Made by a program: the position numbers and the translations under genes. Shown one piece after another: positions 24,301-38,430 of a DNA stretch of 64,000 bases. Where the stretch lies: positions 7,008,001 through 7,072,000 of the forward strand of contig OU612067.1 in the NCBI GenBank assembly GCA_914767715.1, read 5' to 3'. This stretch comes from Membranipora membranacea (lineage: Eukaryota > Bryozoa > Gymnolaemata > Cheilostomatida > Membraniporidae). The notes beneath the pieces are model-generated. The model searched no databases. It had not been told where the DNA came from and saw only the letters and a list, made by a program, of their open reading frames with translations. Within the stretch, counting starts at the first letter, position 1. Each line of letters starts with the position of its first letter.

Positions 24301-26288
24301 TGAAAGGAAAATCTACACAATCCTGGGACGGACATATATGGTGGATTGCATAGTCAACAGTAAGTTACCCAAACAATCGATTGGTGACCAGTTAAAGTTA
24401 CCATTATTAGTTGGAACATTCTCCAACTTGGGTCTTTTGTATTCACCCATAAACAATAAACTAGAAATTAGAAACGGTTAGGCGGGTCTTTTTAGGCATT
24501 CTCATGTCTTGCGGTCGATTGGTCACTTTTTATTATTCTTCATTTCTCTATCCATATATTTGTTAACCTGTATTCATTGGATGCATGGTAAGCGAAAAAC
24601 TCGAAAAGAAACGAACACACAACAATATTGCAATATGGTTTGCTGAATAATTGAATTATTGATTATTATGCTTATTAGCTGGAAGGTTCTCCTAATTGTG
24701 TCTTTTCTCTTTACCCATGAACAATAAACTAGAAAGTAGAAACTATAAGTCTGAACTTTGTTTAGGTAGCCCCCAGTCAGGCCCAGCAGCATCAACTTTA
24801 AAGTTATATCTGATCGTTATAATATTCAGCTGCAGGTTTGTTAGATAAGATGTTATTTTTCCTTTGTCTTTCCATATATGTATTCATCAGTATGAATTGT
24901 ATGTATTTACTGGCCATGTTGTCGGATATTCTACGCATTCAAGGCAGAATACTCAAGCAGAACAGACACTCCTCTTTTATCCATCATTATTCGATTTTAT
25001 TTTGTATAGAGTTCCCCTTGCTGGGCAACTCCATACAAAAAGTGTTTCGTTGAGCTACTCAAGTTTGTCAGGCACATTTGTTTTTAAACTTTGATAAGTT
25101 AAGTTGTTACCTAAATTTAGCAATAACTCATCGTTGAGATGCCTTTTCGACATTAAATTCAGACTTCATTTTAATTATTAGTGGCATTGAGTATAAACAG
25201 TCATAAAAAATAAACCAAGCTCCATCATACCGTCAAAGTGTCCTGTGCAGAAGGTTAAGAATATGTCAACTCCAAAAAGATGTCGTTGCTCCAAAATAGT
25301 ATAGAATGATATGCTCCAAAATAGTACGGAGTGATACGCTCTAAAATAGTACAGAGTGATACGCTGCTGAGGGCTCTCCAAAAAGAACTGACCAGCCTTG
25401 ATGTTTCCACTGGTTTTGTATGCACCGGAGTTCATCACTGTGGATAGGCATGGCCAAAAAACGGATATTGCATTTGCTCACCGATCACTTTAATTTTGAA
25501 AAAAAATGCAAATAAACTTGATTCCTCTTGAAAAATGGAGATTGGGTTTGGGATTGGTCTGATAAAAAATGATTCAATTATACATGAATTATACAAAAAC
25601 CTTGAACCTTCCAAAAAGGCGGAGATGGGGATGCTGACAGATGAGAGTAATTTAATTACGCCTAGTAATGACAACACTCCAGATTTCGTCAAAAAATAAA
25701 ACGGAGAATGGTTTCTGACTTATTGGGCTGTACTAATAATTTTCATTAAAAAATGGAATTCGGAATTTGCTTTTTAATTGCATAATCAGCACAAATTAAA
25801 TTTTAATTGGGATGAGCTTTTAAATGTTACATTTCAAGGATTTTAATGAGATTTATGTGTAAAGTGGTAAAGTGGCTGTCTGTTATCAATCGCTGCCATC
25901 TCCTTGTTTTTATTCTCTCTCTCTGAAATCTCCTGAGCCTAAGCTGTGAGAACTTGAGATCTCACAGCCATATTGTAAGAGTTGCACTCAGAAATAAACG
26001 AACACAGGAATGACTTGGGTCTTTTGTATTCACCCATAAACAATGAACTAGAAAGTAGAGAAGATTAGTCGGGTCTTTTTAGGCGTGCTCAAAAATAAAT
26101 AAGTACAAAACAATATGGCAATAAGGTTTGCGGAATAATTAAATGCAAGGAGACTTATTATTATGCTTATTACCTGGAAGATTTTCCTAATTGTTGTCGG
26201 ATATTCGACCCACTCAAGGCAGAATACCCAAGCAGAACAGACACTGACCAGGGCTCTCAAACAGACAGAGACTCGTGGACATTGGTTA
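21384..26288. repeat. Array unit 2
   Basis: 4905 bp. Nearly identical to unit 3 along its length: open frames at 24071-24481 and 28617-29027 differ by only a few residues, and 24838-25053 equals 29384-29599. The main difference is the 377-bp TTAA element in unit 2. No complete gene is recognised. Confidence 0.8.
23433..23809. mobile_element. 377-bp MITE with TTAA target duplication, present only in unit 2
   Basis: Ends AGGGCAACCAAGGTTTC and the reverse complement of AGTGCAACCAAGGTTTC; TTAA at 23429-23432 and 23810-23813. Unit 3 carries the empty site with a single TTAA (tatcattaagtttgtg near 28352), so the boundaries are exact. TTAA plus purine-purine ends suggests a Kolobok-type non-autonomous element. 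Confidence 0.85.
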
Positions 26289-29200
26289 CGTTTAGTAGTC
26301 CAAACATTTTACAACTTACAGATTTTTTTTATAGATTTACAATTTTTGAATGAATGATAATTTGATAATATTGTAGACAAGCCTATGCTGACAAGTAAGT
26401 GAATGTTGCATGGTGAGTTTGGGTTGTTTACTTACATGCAACAGTCTCATTGTTTTATTACCACAAGCGAACTAACTTGATTGGTACTACCTCTCATTTT
26501 ACACGAAGTATCTAAGAAATAGTTTGTTTTATGTCAAAAGACTGAGATTCACATCCAGTTTATCTTTGATATATTCAATATATCTATTTGATCTAAATCA
26601 CCCTTTTATAACACTGATGGTGAATCAGGGTTAGGTCAGAAAAATAATACCAGAGATTATACTGCTCGGCAAAAGTCTAAAATGTGGATAACAACCTGAG
26701 CTATCAGATTGAAAAATAACTATTCATTTAAAATAATTATCATAAAAATATATCTATATTTTTATGATAATGAAAGTCATTTGCACCTCATGATCAACTA
26801 ATGTAAAACAACAAAATGTCCATATATAATTTAGGAAATCACATTCTCTTTGGAAAGAATCCTGCAGTTAAAGACACATTTAAGCAGCATATCCAATCAC
26901 CAACTGATGGGGGAAAAAAGACCAATTGTCTAGGCTAAATTATCCTATATATATAATCTATCTCGACTACTAACTACTGTTCATGCACCAAAAAACTTTT
27001 TCTGCACCAAAACGTGTTCTATTAAATTAAAATGCATGTTATTTGGTAAACACCAGTGAAATTTCTGCCTCAAATACCTTATTATTTCACATCGGATGGT
27101 TGCCTCAAATTTTTACATTGCTCTAACAATAAAACTGAACATAGATTCAATTTTTTTGTTTTTCTTTGACTTTGCGGACATGCAAATCACCTTGCACCGA
27201 TATTTCCAAAAACATACAATACACTCGCACAATTTCAGAGTTACTTGAATTTTCAGTCTAAATTCCTCTGGCTAAACTTACAAAGAGACAAAAGGTGAGT
27301 GAAGCTGTACAGGATATTGCTTCTTGTTGATGATTATTATGACTGCTCAGTAAAACATGAAATATTTCGAACAGAGGCAGTGATTTTGTATTATTTCGGT
27401 AATCATGTTATATTGTAAACAAAACAACTTCATGCAGACACATATACATTACACACATTGTTCAGGATATACGGAAGTCCTCAATAAGGGACAACACCAT
27501 TCCATGTCAGCGCACCTGCTCAAATGACCGAAAGCTATCAAGCTGTTTTCGAGCCATATGGAAACTCCTTTCTTATTCATAAACATCAAGATGGTTACAA
27601 ATAATTAGTAGAGATATTGGATACTTGGTAAACACAAATGAACTTTCTGCATTAATCGACCACACACCTCCTAAAATTGCTTATTATTTCACATTAGTAT
27701 ATTTAGATTCAAAGTTTCCACAAATTGACCTTAGAATTTTACATTGCCATTACAATCAAACTGAACTTAGATTCAATTTTTCTTTTTCTTCTGTAAATCA
27801 TCTTGCACCGATCTTTAATAAATATACAATGAACTTGCACAATATCAATCACTTTTTTTCAGTCTTAAATCCTCGCATTTTAATCATTTTAATTATGTAA
27901 CATTCACAGAAGAATGATACGCAGCCAGATATCGAGAATGAGGTTTTTACTTCCAGGTGAAATCTGCACCGTCATTCAAATGGACAAACTTTCAAAGAGA
28001 TTGGTTGACCAAACCACAGTCATAGGACGAAAGATAGACAGCAGATCCTGGTCTGGTGGACGGCCTTGTCGGCAGCAGGCAAGCGCTGTACGGACAGCAC
28101 AAGGGAGATAATCAGAGCAGAAAATAATTAAAGTGTTTAACTTTTTTATCCTATGCTCACTTTCCACTGCCAATAGTGAATTAAATATGCGAAATCCTTT
28201 TCTCAATTTTAATATGTCATCTTGCGATAGCAGTTAGTGACTTTTTAGTTTCTTACATTTTGATTTATCACCCTGTGATGTATTCAAATTTCAATAATGA
28301 AATCAACATCAATCCCAGTACCAACATCAACACCGACATCAACAGTGTATTATCATTAAGTTTGTGTAAGGATTATATTTATTCAGCAGCAAACATAAAC
28401 TCCCTGGGGGAAATAGAGAAGCAGAGAAGGAGATTGTCTTCAGTGAGTTTATCAGCTCAGTAGTAGAGTTCTCGACTCGAGGCTTGAGAAAACACCACAC
28501 ACATTTATCTTATTTTCTGTACATGTACTATATACTAGTGATGGCAAATTGTCAGATTTTGGCGAGACAGGACGAAACCGAGACGGCAACAAAATTCGAG
28601 ACCGAGACGTATATCGATGTTGATAAAATTGAAAACTCACTTTTTTGGCATCGGCCACGGTTTTTTGGTTTCAAAAAACCCAAAAACCGAAGCAAAAATT
28701 GTGACAAAAACTATTTATAATGAAAAGTCTCGACATGTATCAAGAGTGTCTGTCTCGACGAGACGAGACCTATGTCTCGAAGGGACAAGTCTCACGAGAC
28801 TACTATATACTCATGCAAAAAAAATCCTTTTGTACTCCAAATCGGTTGAAAGGAAAATCTACACAATCCTGGGACGGACATATATGGTGGATTGCATAGT
28901 CAACAGTAAGTTACCCAAACAATCGATTGGTGACCAGTTAAAGTTACCATTATTAGTTGGAACATTCTCCAACTTGGGTCTTTTGTATTCACCCATAAAC
29001 AATAAACTAGAAATTAGAAACGGTTAGGCGGGTCTTTTTAGGCATTCTCATGTCTTGCGGTCGATTGGTCACTTTTTATTATTCTTCATTTCTCTATCCA
29101 TATATTTGTTAACCTGTATTCATTGGATGCATGGTAAGCGAAAAACTCGAAAAGAAACGAACACACAACAATATTGCAATATGGTTTGCTGAATAATTGA

Positions 29201-30834
29201 ATTATTGATTATTATGCTTATTAGCTGGAAGGTTCTCCTAATTGTGTCTTTTTTCTTTACCCATGAACAATAAACTAGAAAGTAGAAACTATAAGTCTGA
29301 ACTTTGTTTAGGTAGCCCCCAGTCAGGCCCAGCAGCATCAACTTTAAAGTTATATCTGATCGTTATAATATTCAGCTGCAGGTTTGTTAGATAAGATGTT
29401 ATTTTTCCTTTGTCTTTCCATATATGTATTCATCAGTATGAATTGTATGTATTTACTGGCCATGTTGTCGGATATTCTACGCATTCAAGGCAGAATACTC
29501 AAGCAGAACAGACACTCCTCTTTTATCCATCATTATTCGATTTTATTTTGTATAGAGTTCCCCTTGCTGGGCAACTCCATACAAAAAGTGTTTCGTTGAG
29601 CTACTCAAGTTTGTCAGGCACATTTGTTTTTAAACTTTGATAAGTTAAGTTGTTACCTAAATTTAGCAATAACTCATCGTTGAGATGCCTTTTCGACATT
29701 AAATTCAGACTTCATTTTAATTATTAGTGGCATTGAGTATAAACAGTCATAAAAAATAAACCAAGCTCCATCATACCGTCAAAGTGTCCTGTGCAGAAGG
29801 TTAAGAATATGTCAACTCCAAAAAGATGTCGTTGCTCCAAAATAGTATAGAATGATATGCTCCAAAATAGTACGGAGTGATACGCTCTAAAATAGTACAG
29901 AGTGATACGCTGCTGAGGGCTCTCCAAAAAGAACTGACCAGCCTTGATGTTTCCACTGGTTTTGTATGCACCGGAGTTCATCACTGTGGATAGACATGGC
30001 CAAAAAACGGATATTGCATTTGCTCACCGATCACTTTAATTTTGAAAAAAAATGCAAATAAACTTGATTCCTCTTGAAAAATGGAGATTGGGTTTGGGAT
30101 TGGTCTGATAAAAAATGATTCAATTATACATGAATTATATAAAAACCTTGAACCTTCCAAAAAGGCGGAGATGGGGATGCTGACAGATGAGAGTAATTTA
30201 ATTACGCCTAGTAATGACAACACTCCAGATTTCGTCAAAAAATAAAACGGAGAATGGTTTCTGACTTATTGGGCTGTACTAATAATTTTCATTAAAAAAT
30301 GGAATTCGGAATTTGCTTTTTAATTGCATAATCAGCACAAATTAAATTTTAATTGGGATGAGCTTTTAAATGTTACATTTCAAGGATTTTAATGAGATTT
30401 ATGTGTAAAGTGGTAAAGTGGCTGTCTGTTATCAATCGCTGCCATCTCCTTGTTTTTATTCTCTCTCTCTGAAATCTCCTGAGCCTAAGCTGTGAGAACT
30501 TGAGATCTCACAGCCATATTGTAAGAATTGCACTCAGAAATAAACGAACACAGGAATGACTTGGGTCTGTTGTATTCACCCATAAACAATGAACTAGAAA
30601 GTAGAGAAGATTAGTCGGGTCTTTTTAGGCGTGCTCAAAAATAAATAAGTACAAAACAATATGGCAATAAGGTTTGCGGAATAATTAAATGCAAGGAGAC
30701 TTATTATTATGCTTATTACCTGGAAGATTTTCCTAATTGTTGTCGGATATTCGACCCACTCAAGGCAGAATACCCAAGCAGAACAGACACTGACCAGGGC
30801 TCTCAAACAGACAGAGACTCGTGGACATTGGTTA
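26289..30834. repeat. Array unit 3
   Basis: 4546 bp, the cleanest example of the unit: no foreign insertion noticed. Its 5' half has the paired ~0.7-kb sub-repeats, its middle the asn/ile-rich module (aacatcaacaccgacatcaac) and its 3' half a block ending gcagaatacccaagcagaac. Confidence 0.8.
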
Positions 30835-33800
30835 CGTTTAGTAGTCCAAACATTTTACAATTTACAGATTTTTTTTATAGATTTACAATTTTTGAATGAA
30901 TGATAATTTGATAATATTGTAGACAAGCCTATGCTGACAAGTAAGTGAATGTTGCATGGTGAGTTTGGGTTGTTTACTTACATGCAACAGTCTCATTGTT
31001 TTATTACCACAAGCGAACTAACTTGATTGGTACTACCTCTCATTTTACACGAAGTATCAAAGAAATAGTTTGTTTTATGTCAAAAGACTGAGATTCACAT
31101 CCAGTTTATCTTTGATATATTCAATATATCTATTTGATCTAAATCACCCTTTTATAACACTGATGGTGAATCAGGGTTAGGTCAGAAAAATAATACCAGA
31201 GATTATACTGCTCGGCAAAAGTCTAAAATGTGGATAACAACCTGAGCTATCAGGTTAAAAAAAATATTTATTTAAAATAATTATCATAAAAATGTAAGTA
31301 TCTATATTTTTATGATAATGAAAGTCATTTGCACCTCATGATCAACTAATGTAAAACAACAAAATGTCCATATATAATTTAGGAACTCTCATTCTCTTTG
31401 GAAAGAATCCTGCAGTTAAAGACACATTTAAGCAGCATATCCAATCACCAACTGATGGGGGAAAAAAGACCAATTTTCTAGGCTAAATTATCCTATATAT
31501 ATAATCTATCTCGACTACTAACTACCCCTGTTCATGCACCAAAAAACTTTTTCTGCAACAAAATGAGTTCAATTGAATCAAAATGCATGTTCTTTAGTAA
31601 ACACCAGTGAACTTTCTGCCTCGAAAATCTTATTATTTCACTCCAGTCTTTTGATACAAAGTTTTCTCAAATTAACACCAGATTTTTACGTTGCTCTAAC
31701 AATAAAACTGAAAATAGATTCAATTTTTGTGTTGCCTTGACTTTGCAGACGTGTAAATCACCTTGCACCAATATTTCAATAAACATACATTAAACTCGCA
31801 CAATATCAAAGTCACTTGAATGTTCAGTCTTAATTCCTCTGTTTTATTCATAAAAAATTCACAGAAGAATGACAGGCAGCCAAGAAATTGAAAATGAACC
31901 GACAACTCATGTGAAAACTGCATTGTAATTTGAATGGCGGAACTTACAAAGAGACAAAAGGAGAGTGAAGCTGTACAGGATATGGCTTCTTGTTGATGAT
32001 TATTATACTGCTCAGTAAAACATGTAATATTTCGAACAGAGGCAGTGATTTTGTATTATTTCGTTAATCATGTTATATTGTTAACAAAACAACTTCATGC
32101 AGACCCATATACATTACAAACATTGTTCAGGATATACAAAAGGCCTCAATAAGAGACAACACCGTTCCATGTCAGCGCACCTGCTCAAATGACTGAAAGC
32201 TATCAAGCTATCGAGCCAGATGGAAACTCCTTTCTTACTCATCAACATCAAGATGGTTACAAATAATTAGTAGAGATGTTATTGGATACTTGGTAAACAC
32301 TGGTGAACTTTCTGTATTAATCGACCACACTCCTCCTAAAATGGCTTATTATTACACATTAGTATTTAGATTCAAAGATCTCACATATTGATCATAGATT
32401 TTTTACATTGAGATTACAATCAAACTGAACATAGATTCAATTTTTGTTTTCTTTGACTTTTCGGACCTGTAAATCACTGTGCACCAACAATTCCACAAAA
32501 ATACATTAAACTTGCACAATATTTCAGTCACTTGTATTTTTCCTCTATTTTTAATCATGTAACATTAATTCACAGAAGAATGATACGCAGCCAGATATTG
32601 AGAATGAAGTTTTTACTTCCAAGGTGAAATCTGCACCGTCATTCAAATGGAAAAGTCATCCAAGAGATTGGGTTGACCAAACCACAATCACAGGACGAAA
32701 GATAGACAGCAGATACTGGTCTGGTGGACGGCCTGGTCAGCAGCAGGCGAGCACTGCACTGGATGCACGGGGGAGACAATCAGAAAACTATTGAAGTGTG
32801 TAACTTTTTTTCTTTCGCTCACTTTTCACTGCCCAGTAAAACATATAATATTACGAGAAGGCAATTTTGTATTGTTTTGTTAATCATGTTATAATGTAGA
32901 CAAAAGATGTTCATACACCCACACATATATTTATACGTTACACACAAAGTTTAGGATATATAGAGGACCTCAGATTGAGATAACACCACATATGTCAGGG
33001 CAACTGCTCATATAATTGAGAGAGCTGTTTTCGAGACGGATGGAAATTCCTTCTCACTTATCAACAACAAGACGATTACTAATAAATATGGAGATATTGG
33101 ACAGTTGTGGACAATAAAGTAGCCAATTTGTTTTCACAAGGAAAGAAAACAAATTTAAGATTTAGGTGTTCGCGAGAATGGTGTATGAGAAAGGCAGTTA
33201 TGGTTATATTATTATTTGTGCATACGTGCTTGACACTCTACGAGAATAGCAAGAAATCCTTTCCATTCTATATTTATTGACATCATGGAAATGCATTTAC
33301 ATTGTTTTTTGTTAATTATTTTTAGTATTTCTTCGTGAATTTTCGTTATGAGGTTAAACAAAAGAGAGAGCTTGTAAATTATACCATAATGATGCTCAGA
33401 GCCTTTATATCACTATAACTCTATGTGTCCTTGCAAAAACACAAAATTTTCTCATTGTGTATTGCAATATCCAAATAGCTAATATATAATGCATGTTACC
33501 AATGAAACCTTCTATGGATTCACAGTGCCAGCCGTTTTTTACAGATTTTTAAGATTTAATAAATGGAGATACACGAATCTCAAGGACAATAGTGGGTTTT
33601 TCCGAGAATGGAGTATAGAAGGCAGCTATGGTTATGTTATTTGTGCATGTGTGCTTGGCTTAGAACCCTACCCAGTTCTATTTTTTATTAAAATCATTGA
33701 AATGCATGTAAAATGTTCACTTGTTATAATGCCACGCTGTAAGCCAATACTCAAATAAATTTGCAAATTCCTTTTTTCAATTTTTTTTGTGTCACTTTTT

Positions 33801-35264
33801 GATAGCAGTTAGCAACTTTTTAGTTTCTCACATTTTGTATTATCACCCAGTGATAAATTCAAATTTTTATTAAACAACATCAACCCTAGCACCGCACACC
33901 AACATCAATGCCGACATCAACATTGATTGTGCCGAAACCATAAACTCCCCTGAAGTTTTGTGGCATTTATGAGATTGCGTCATTTCTAGTATTATATATT
34001 ATAATTTTTTGAAAAACATTCCCTGAGTTGGGGAAGAAGGAATAAAAAATGGGGAACATTTTACCCGACCAGTCTCTTTATTTTACTCTAAATATTTCAT
34101 TGCTCGTCTCAGCAATGCTTCATGATCTGAGCCTATTCATAATAGCCAATATTTAACCTAAGACCAGTGGTTTGCGCTATAAATTTGAACCACATGTTAC
34201 AGTATTTGGGCCTCGTTACCATGATCAATGCTGGTTATTCTAGTCATATAATGATCATGTTGAGAACAGAGGAACGACAAACAAAGAGTCAAGCTGTGTA
34301 CCGATTCCTTTTCCTTTCCTTGCTGGTCATTTCACCTGCATTTTTGGCTTTCAAATTTTGCATTTGATGGCAACGGAATTCGTTCTGAAAGGATTTATGT
34401 CACCTATCTCTAAAACCTTTGTAGAGACGAACATCTGTTACATTATCTGCACAGCGATCAATAAGGACAAAAAATTACTTTAACTTATCATTCATTAATT
34501 CATTTTAAACAGCCGCAATCTAAGCACTTTAAACCCTGTTGATTTTATTACTGGTCTATTTTTTTCTTTGTCTCTCCGCATTTCCTTAATTTTTAAGTTA
34601 TTTGCTCTGTCACTGCATGAAAAACAATCATGAAGATGATTGAAGATTGACAATAAAAGCATATATATTATATATATACTGGATGTGTCTTCTTGTTGAT
34701 AATTATTATGAATGCTCAGTAAAGCACAAAAGATTTTGAATACTAATTTTGTATTATTTCGTCAATAATGTTTTAATGGAAACAAAAAAAACTTCATGCA
34801 CACCTACATACATTACACACATGGCTTAGGATATACGGAACACCTCAAGCAGAGATAACCTCACAATATGTCAGCGCACTCCTGCTCAAATGATGCAAAG
34901 CTATCGAGCCAGATGGAAACTACTTTCATAGTTCTCCCTCATCAACAACAAGACGATTACAAATAATTAATAGAGATATTGGATACTCTTGGAAAATAAA
35001 GTAGCCAATTTGTTTTTACATGGAAAGATAACAATGTTAAGATTTAGGGGTTTCCGAGAACGGCGTATGAGAAAGGCAGTAATGGTAATACTATTTGTGT
35101 ATGTGTGTTTGACGCTTCACTAGAATAACAAGAAATCCTTTCCCATTCCATTTTTATTGAAATCATGGAAATTATTATAATATATTATGGACTTTGAGAC
35201 GACAATTCTACACAGCAAACAAAAGCGGAAACAGAAAATGGAATGGGAAACTTGTGGACATTGG
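30835..35264. repeat. Array unit 4 (diverged)
   Basis: 4430 bp, clearly older than units 2 and 3. It holds three tandem versions of the gatatacggaagtcctcaa block (about 32132, 32952, 34830). It has an unmatched stretch around 33960-34670, and has lost most of the unit's 3' half. Confidence 0.7.
32576..32794 (+). pseudogene. Exon-like open segment of an unrecognised gene family (unit 4 copy)
   Basis: After a good acceptor (attaattcacag) the frame stays open for 72 codons to a TGA. Readable motifs are NDTQPDIENEVFTS, PRDWVDQTT, GRKIDSRYWSGGRPGQQQ and DARGRQSENY. The equivalent segments of units 1, 2, 3 and 5 (around 20710, 22985, 27912, 37395) keep the same downstream frame (DQT, GRKIDS, WSGG.P..QQAS), but units 1-3 carry a one-base loss at ttccagg and unit 5 is scrambled at its 5' end. 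The upstream half-repeat at about 19828-20000 encodes a related ENEPTTYVKTASSFEW. No known domain is recognised. Confidence 0.35.
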
Positions 35265-38200
35265 TTATGATTAGTAGTTTAAACATTTTTACAACTTACA
35301 GATTTACAATTTGTGAATGAATGATGAGTTGATAATATTGTAGATAAGCCTTGCTGACAAGTAAGTGAATGTTGCATGGTGAGTTTGGGTTGTTTACTTA
35401 CATGCAACATCCACATTATTGTATTACCACAAGTGAAAGAACTTGATTGGTACTACCTCTCATTTTACACGAAGTATCTAAGAAATAGTTTGTTTTATGT
35501 CAAAAGACTGAGATTCACAATTTTATCTTTAATATCTTCATTAATATCTATTTTATCTAGGGCTGGGAAAAAAATGCGTTATTTATAAGATTAACGTGAT
35601 TAATCCATATTGAGATTAATCTGATTAACTCAAAGATTAATTTTAATCTTAAATTTTTTTTTTTTTTAAATTTTTTTTTGGACTTTATTGGCTGTTGAGG
35701 CCACTGAGAACATGCAATATCGAGACGACAAGTATAGGACTATGCTGATTGTAAGAAAAAGGTTTAAAAGTCTGGTAAAGTTTTCCAAAAACAAAACTAA
35801 AGGTGACTACATTTACATGTAGCTATAAAATTTATAAAAAAGATATTGTTTTTGCTTGATTTCTTCTTCGGTGAGTGGTCCTGTAATTAACCATATGGGA
35901 AGATTAAAAGTAAGAGTAATCGCAGATTAACTGAAAATGTCAAGATTAAGATTAAGATCAATTTTCTTTAATCATGCACAGTCCTAATTTTATCCAAATA
36001 AGACGTATTAAACATTGTTGATGAATCAAGGTAAGATCAGAAAAATATGCCAGCAATTATATTGCTTGGCAATGTTGGTAACAACCTGAGCTGCCAGATT
36101 GAAACAAAAACTATATATTTAAAATAATTATCATAAACATAAATAAATATTTATATTTTGATGATGAAAGTCATTTGTGCCTAATGCAAACCCTATGTGC
36201 AAACAAAAAGCGGCCATATGTAATTTGGAAATCACATTCTCTTTTGAAATAACCTGCAGTTAAAGATACTTTGAAGCAAAAAATCCAATCATCAACTGAT
36301 GGGAGAAAACATTTATCTAGGGTAAGTTATTTTAGATATGTAATCTATCTCGACTACTAACTATCCCTGCTCATGCACCAAAAAAACTATTTCTGCATCC
36401 AAACGAGATCTGAGTTCCATTAAATTAAAATGCATGCTCTTTGGTAAACACTGGTGAACTCTCTGCCTCTAATACATTTATTCTTTCACAAAGATTACCA
36501 AAATTGACCACAGATTTTTACGTTGCGCTAACTATTAAACTGAATATTGATTCAATTTTTGTGTTTCTCTGACTTTCGTAAATCACCGTCCACCAATAAT
36601 TCCATAAACATACAATAAACCTGCACATTATCACAGTCACTTGCATTTTTCAGTCTTAAATCCTCTGATTTTAATCATAAAACATTCACAGAAGGATGAT
36701 TTGTAGCCAAGAAAATGATATTGACAACTTGTGCGAAAACTGCATCGTCATTCGAATGGCAAAGATTTCAAAGAGACAAAAGGAAGCTGTAGAGTGAAGC
36801 TGTACAGGATGTGTCTTCTTGTTGATAATTATTATGTGTGCTCAGTAAAGCATAAAATATTTTGAACAGAGGCAGTGATTTTGTATTATTTTGAAAGTCA
36901 TGTTTTACCGTAAACAAAAAACTTCATGCACACACATATACATAATACACAAAGTTCAGGATATACGGAAGACCTCAATAAGAGACAACACAGTTCCATG
37001 TCAGCCCACCTGCTGAAATGACTGAAAGCTATCAAGCTATCGAGCCATATGGAGACTCCTTTCCTACTCATCAACATCAAGATGGTTACAAATAATTAGT
37101 AGAGATGTTATTGGATGCTTGGTAAACACTGGTGAACTTTCAGCATTAATCGACCACACACCTCCTAAAATAGGTTATTATTTCACAATTGTCTATCGAT
37201 TCAAACTTTCCACAAATTTACCACAGATTTTATAATTGTGATTACAATCAAACTTAACATAGATTCAATTTTTGGTTTTCTTTGACTTTTCGGACCTAAA
37301 TCACTGTGCACCAATAGTTCCCTAGACAAACAATGAACTTGCACTATAACACAGTCATTCGCATTTTAATTATAAAACATTCACGAGGAGGGTTGCAGAC
37401 AGATATTGAGAATGGAGTCATTTCTTCCATATGAAATCTGCACCGTCATTCAAATGGAAAAGTCCTCAAAGATTTTGGGTTGACCAAACCACAGTCATAG
37501 GACGAAAGATAGACAGCAGACCCTGGTCTGGTGGACGGCCTTGTCGGCAGCAGGCAAGCGCTGTACGGACAGCGCAAGGGAGATAATCAGAACAGAAAAT
37601 AATGTGTGTAACTTTTTTTCTTTTGCTCACTTTCTCAAGTAGAGATAACACCACATATGTCAGGGCACCTGCTCAACTGAGGGAGCTGTTTTCAAGACAG
37701 ATGGAAATGGATGGAGATAACAAATTTAAGACTTAGGTGTTCCTGAGAATAGTGAATGAGAAAGGCGGTTATGATTATATTATTTGTGCATATGTGCTTG
37801 ACACTTTACGAGAAGAACAAGAAATCATGGAAATGCATTTACATCGTTGTTGATAATTATTATATCTGCTCAGTAAAACAATAAATATTTCGATTAGAGT
37901 AATTTCAAGTATTGTTTTCGTGAATTTCCATTATAAGGTAAACAAAAGAGCTTCATGCACACATATACACAGGCATGCTTCAGGATATACAGAATACCTC
38001 GAGTAGAGGTAGCTCCACTATGGTTATGTAACTAGTGCATGTGTACTTGGCTTAGAATCCTTCCTATTCTATTTGTAATTGAAATCATTGAAATGTATGT
38101 AGAATGTTCTCTTGTTATAATGCAAAGCTGAAAGCCAATAGTTCAACTAAATGCTCGAAATACTTTTTTAATTTTTATATGTCATATTGTGATAGCAGTT

Positions 38201-38430
38201 AGCGACTTTTTAGCTTCTTACATTTTGTGTTATCACCCAGTGATGAATTCAAATTTTAAATAATAAAACCAACACCAGCACCAATATCAACACCGACATC
38301 AACAGTGTATGACCATTAAGTTTGGAAGCCATTTTGCTAATTCAGCAGCAAACATAAATTCAGAAGCAAAGAAGGAGATTATCTTCTAGTTTCTCAGCTC
38401 AGTAGTATAGTACTCAACTCGAGTCGAGAG
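35265..38430. repeat. Array unit 5 (diverged)
   Basis: Follows the unit order from the diverged ttagtagtttaaacattt module through the half-repeats (about 36420-36900, 37110-37600) to the aacaccgacatcaacag module at about 38280. It contains a hAT-like MITE at 35558-35986. Confidence 0.65.
35558..35986. mobile_element. 429-bp hAT-like MITE
   Basis: Begins TAGGGCTGGG and ends GCACAGTCCTA (imperfect inverted ends), flanked by an 8-bp duplication attttatc at 35550-35557 and 35987-35994. Other array units show the site without the insert (tatctattttatctaaat). The interior is rich in gattaat/attaatc repeats. It has no coding capacity. Confidence 0.85.

Noticed and set aside
24864-26357. Repeated peptide VGYSTHSRQNTQAEQ in two frames per array unit
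   Set aside because: At first it looked like synonymous conservation of a coding exon, but the same acccaagcagaacag stretch occurs in the SINE at about 40490, so a shared repeat explains it.
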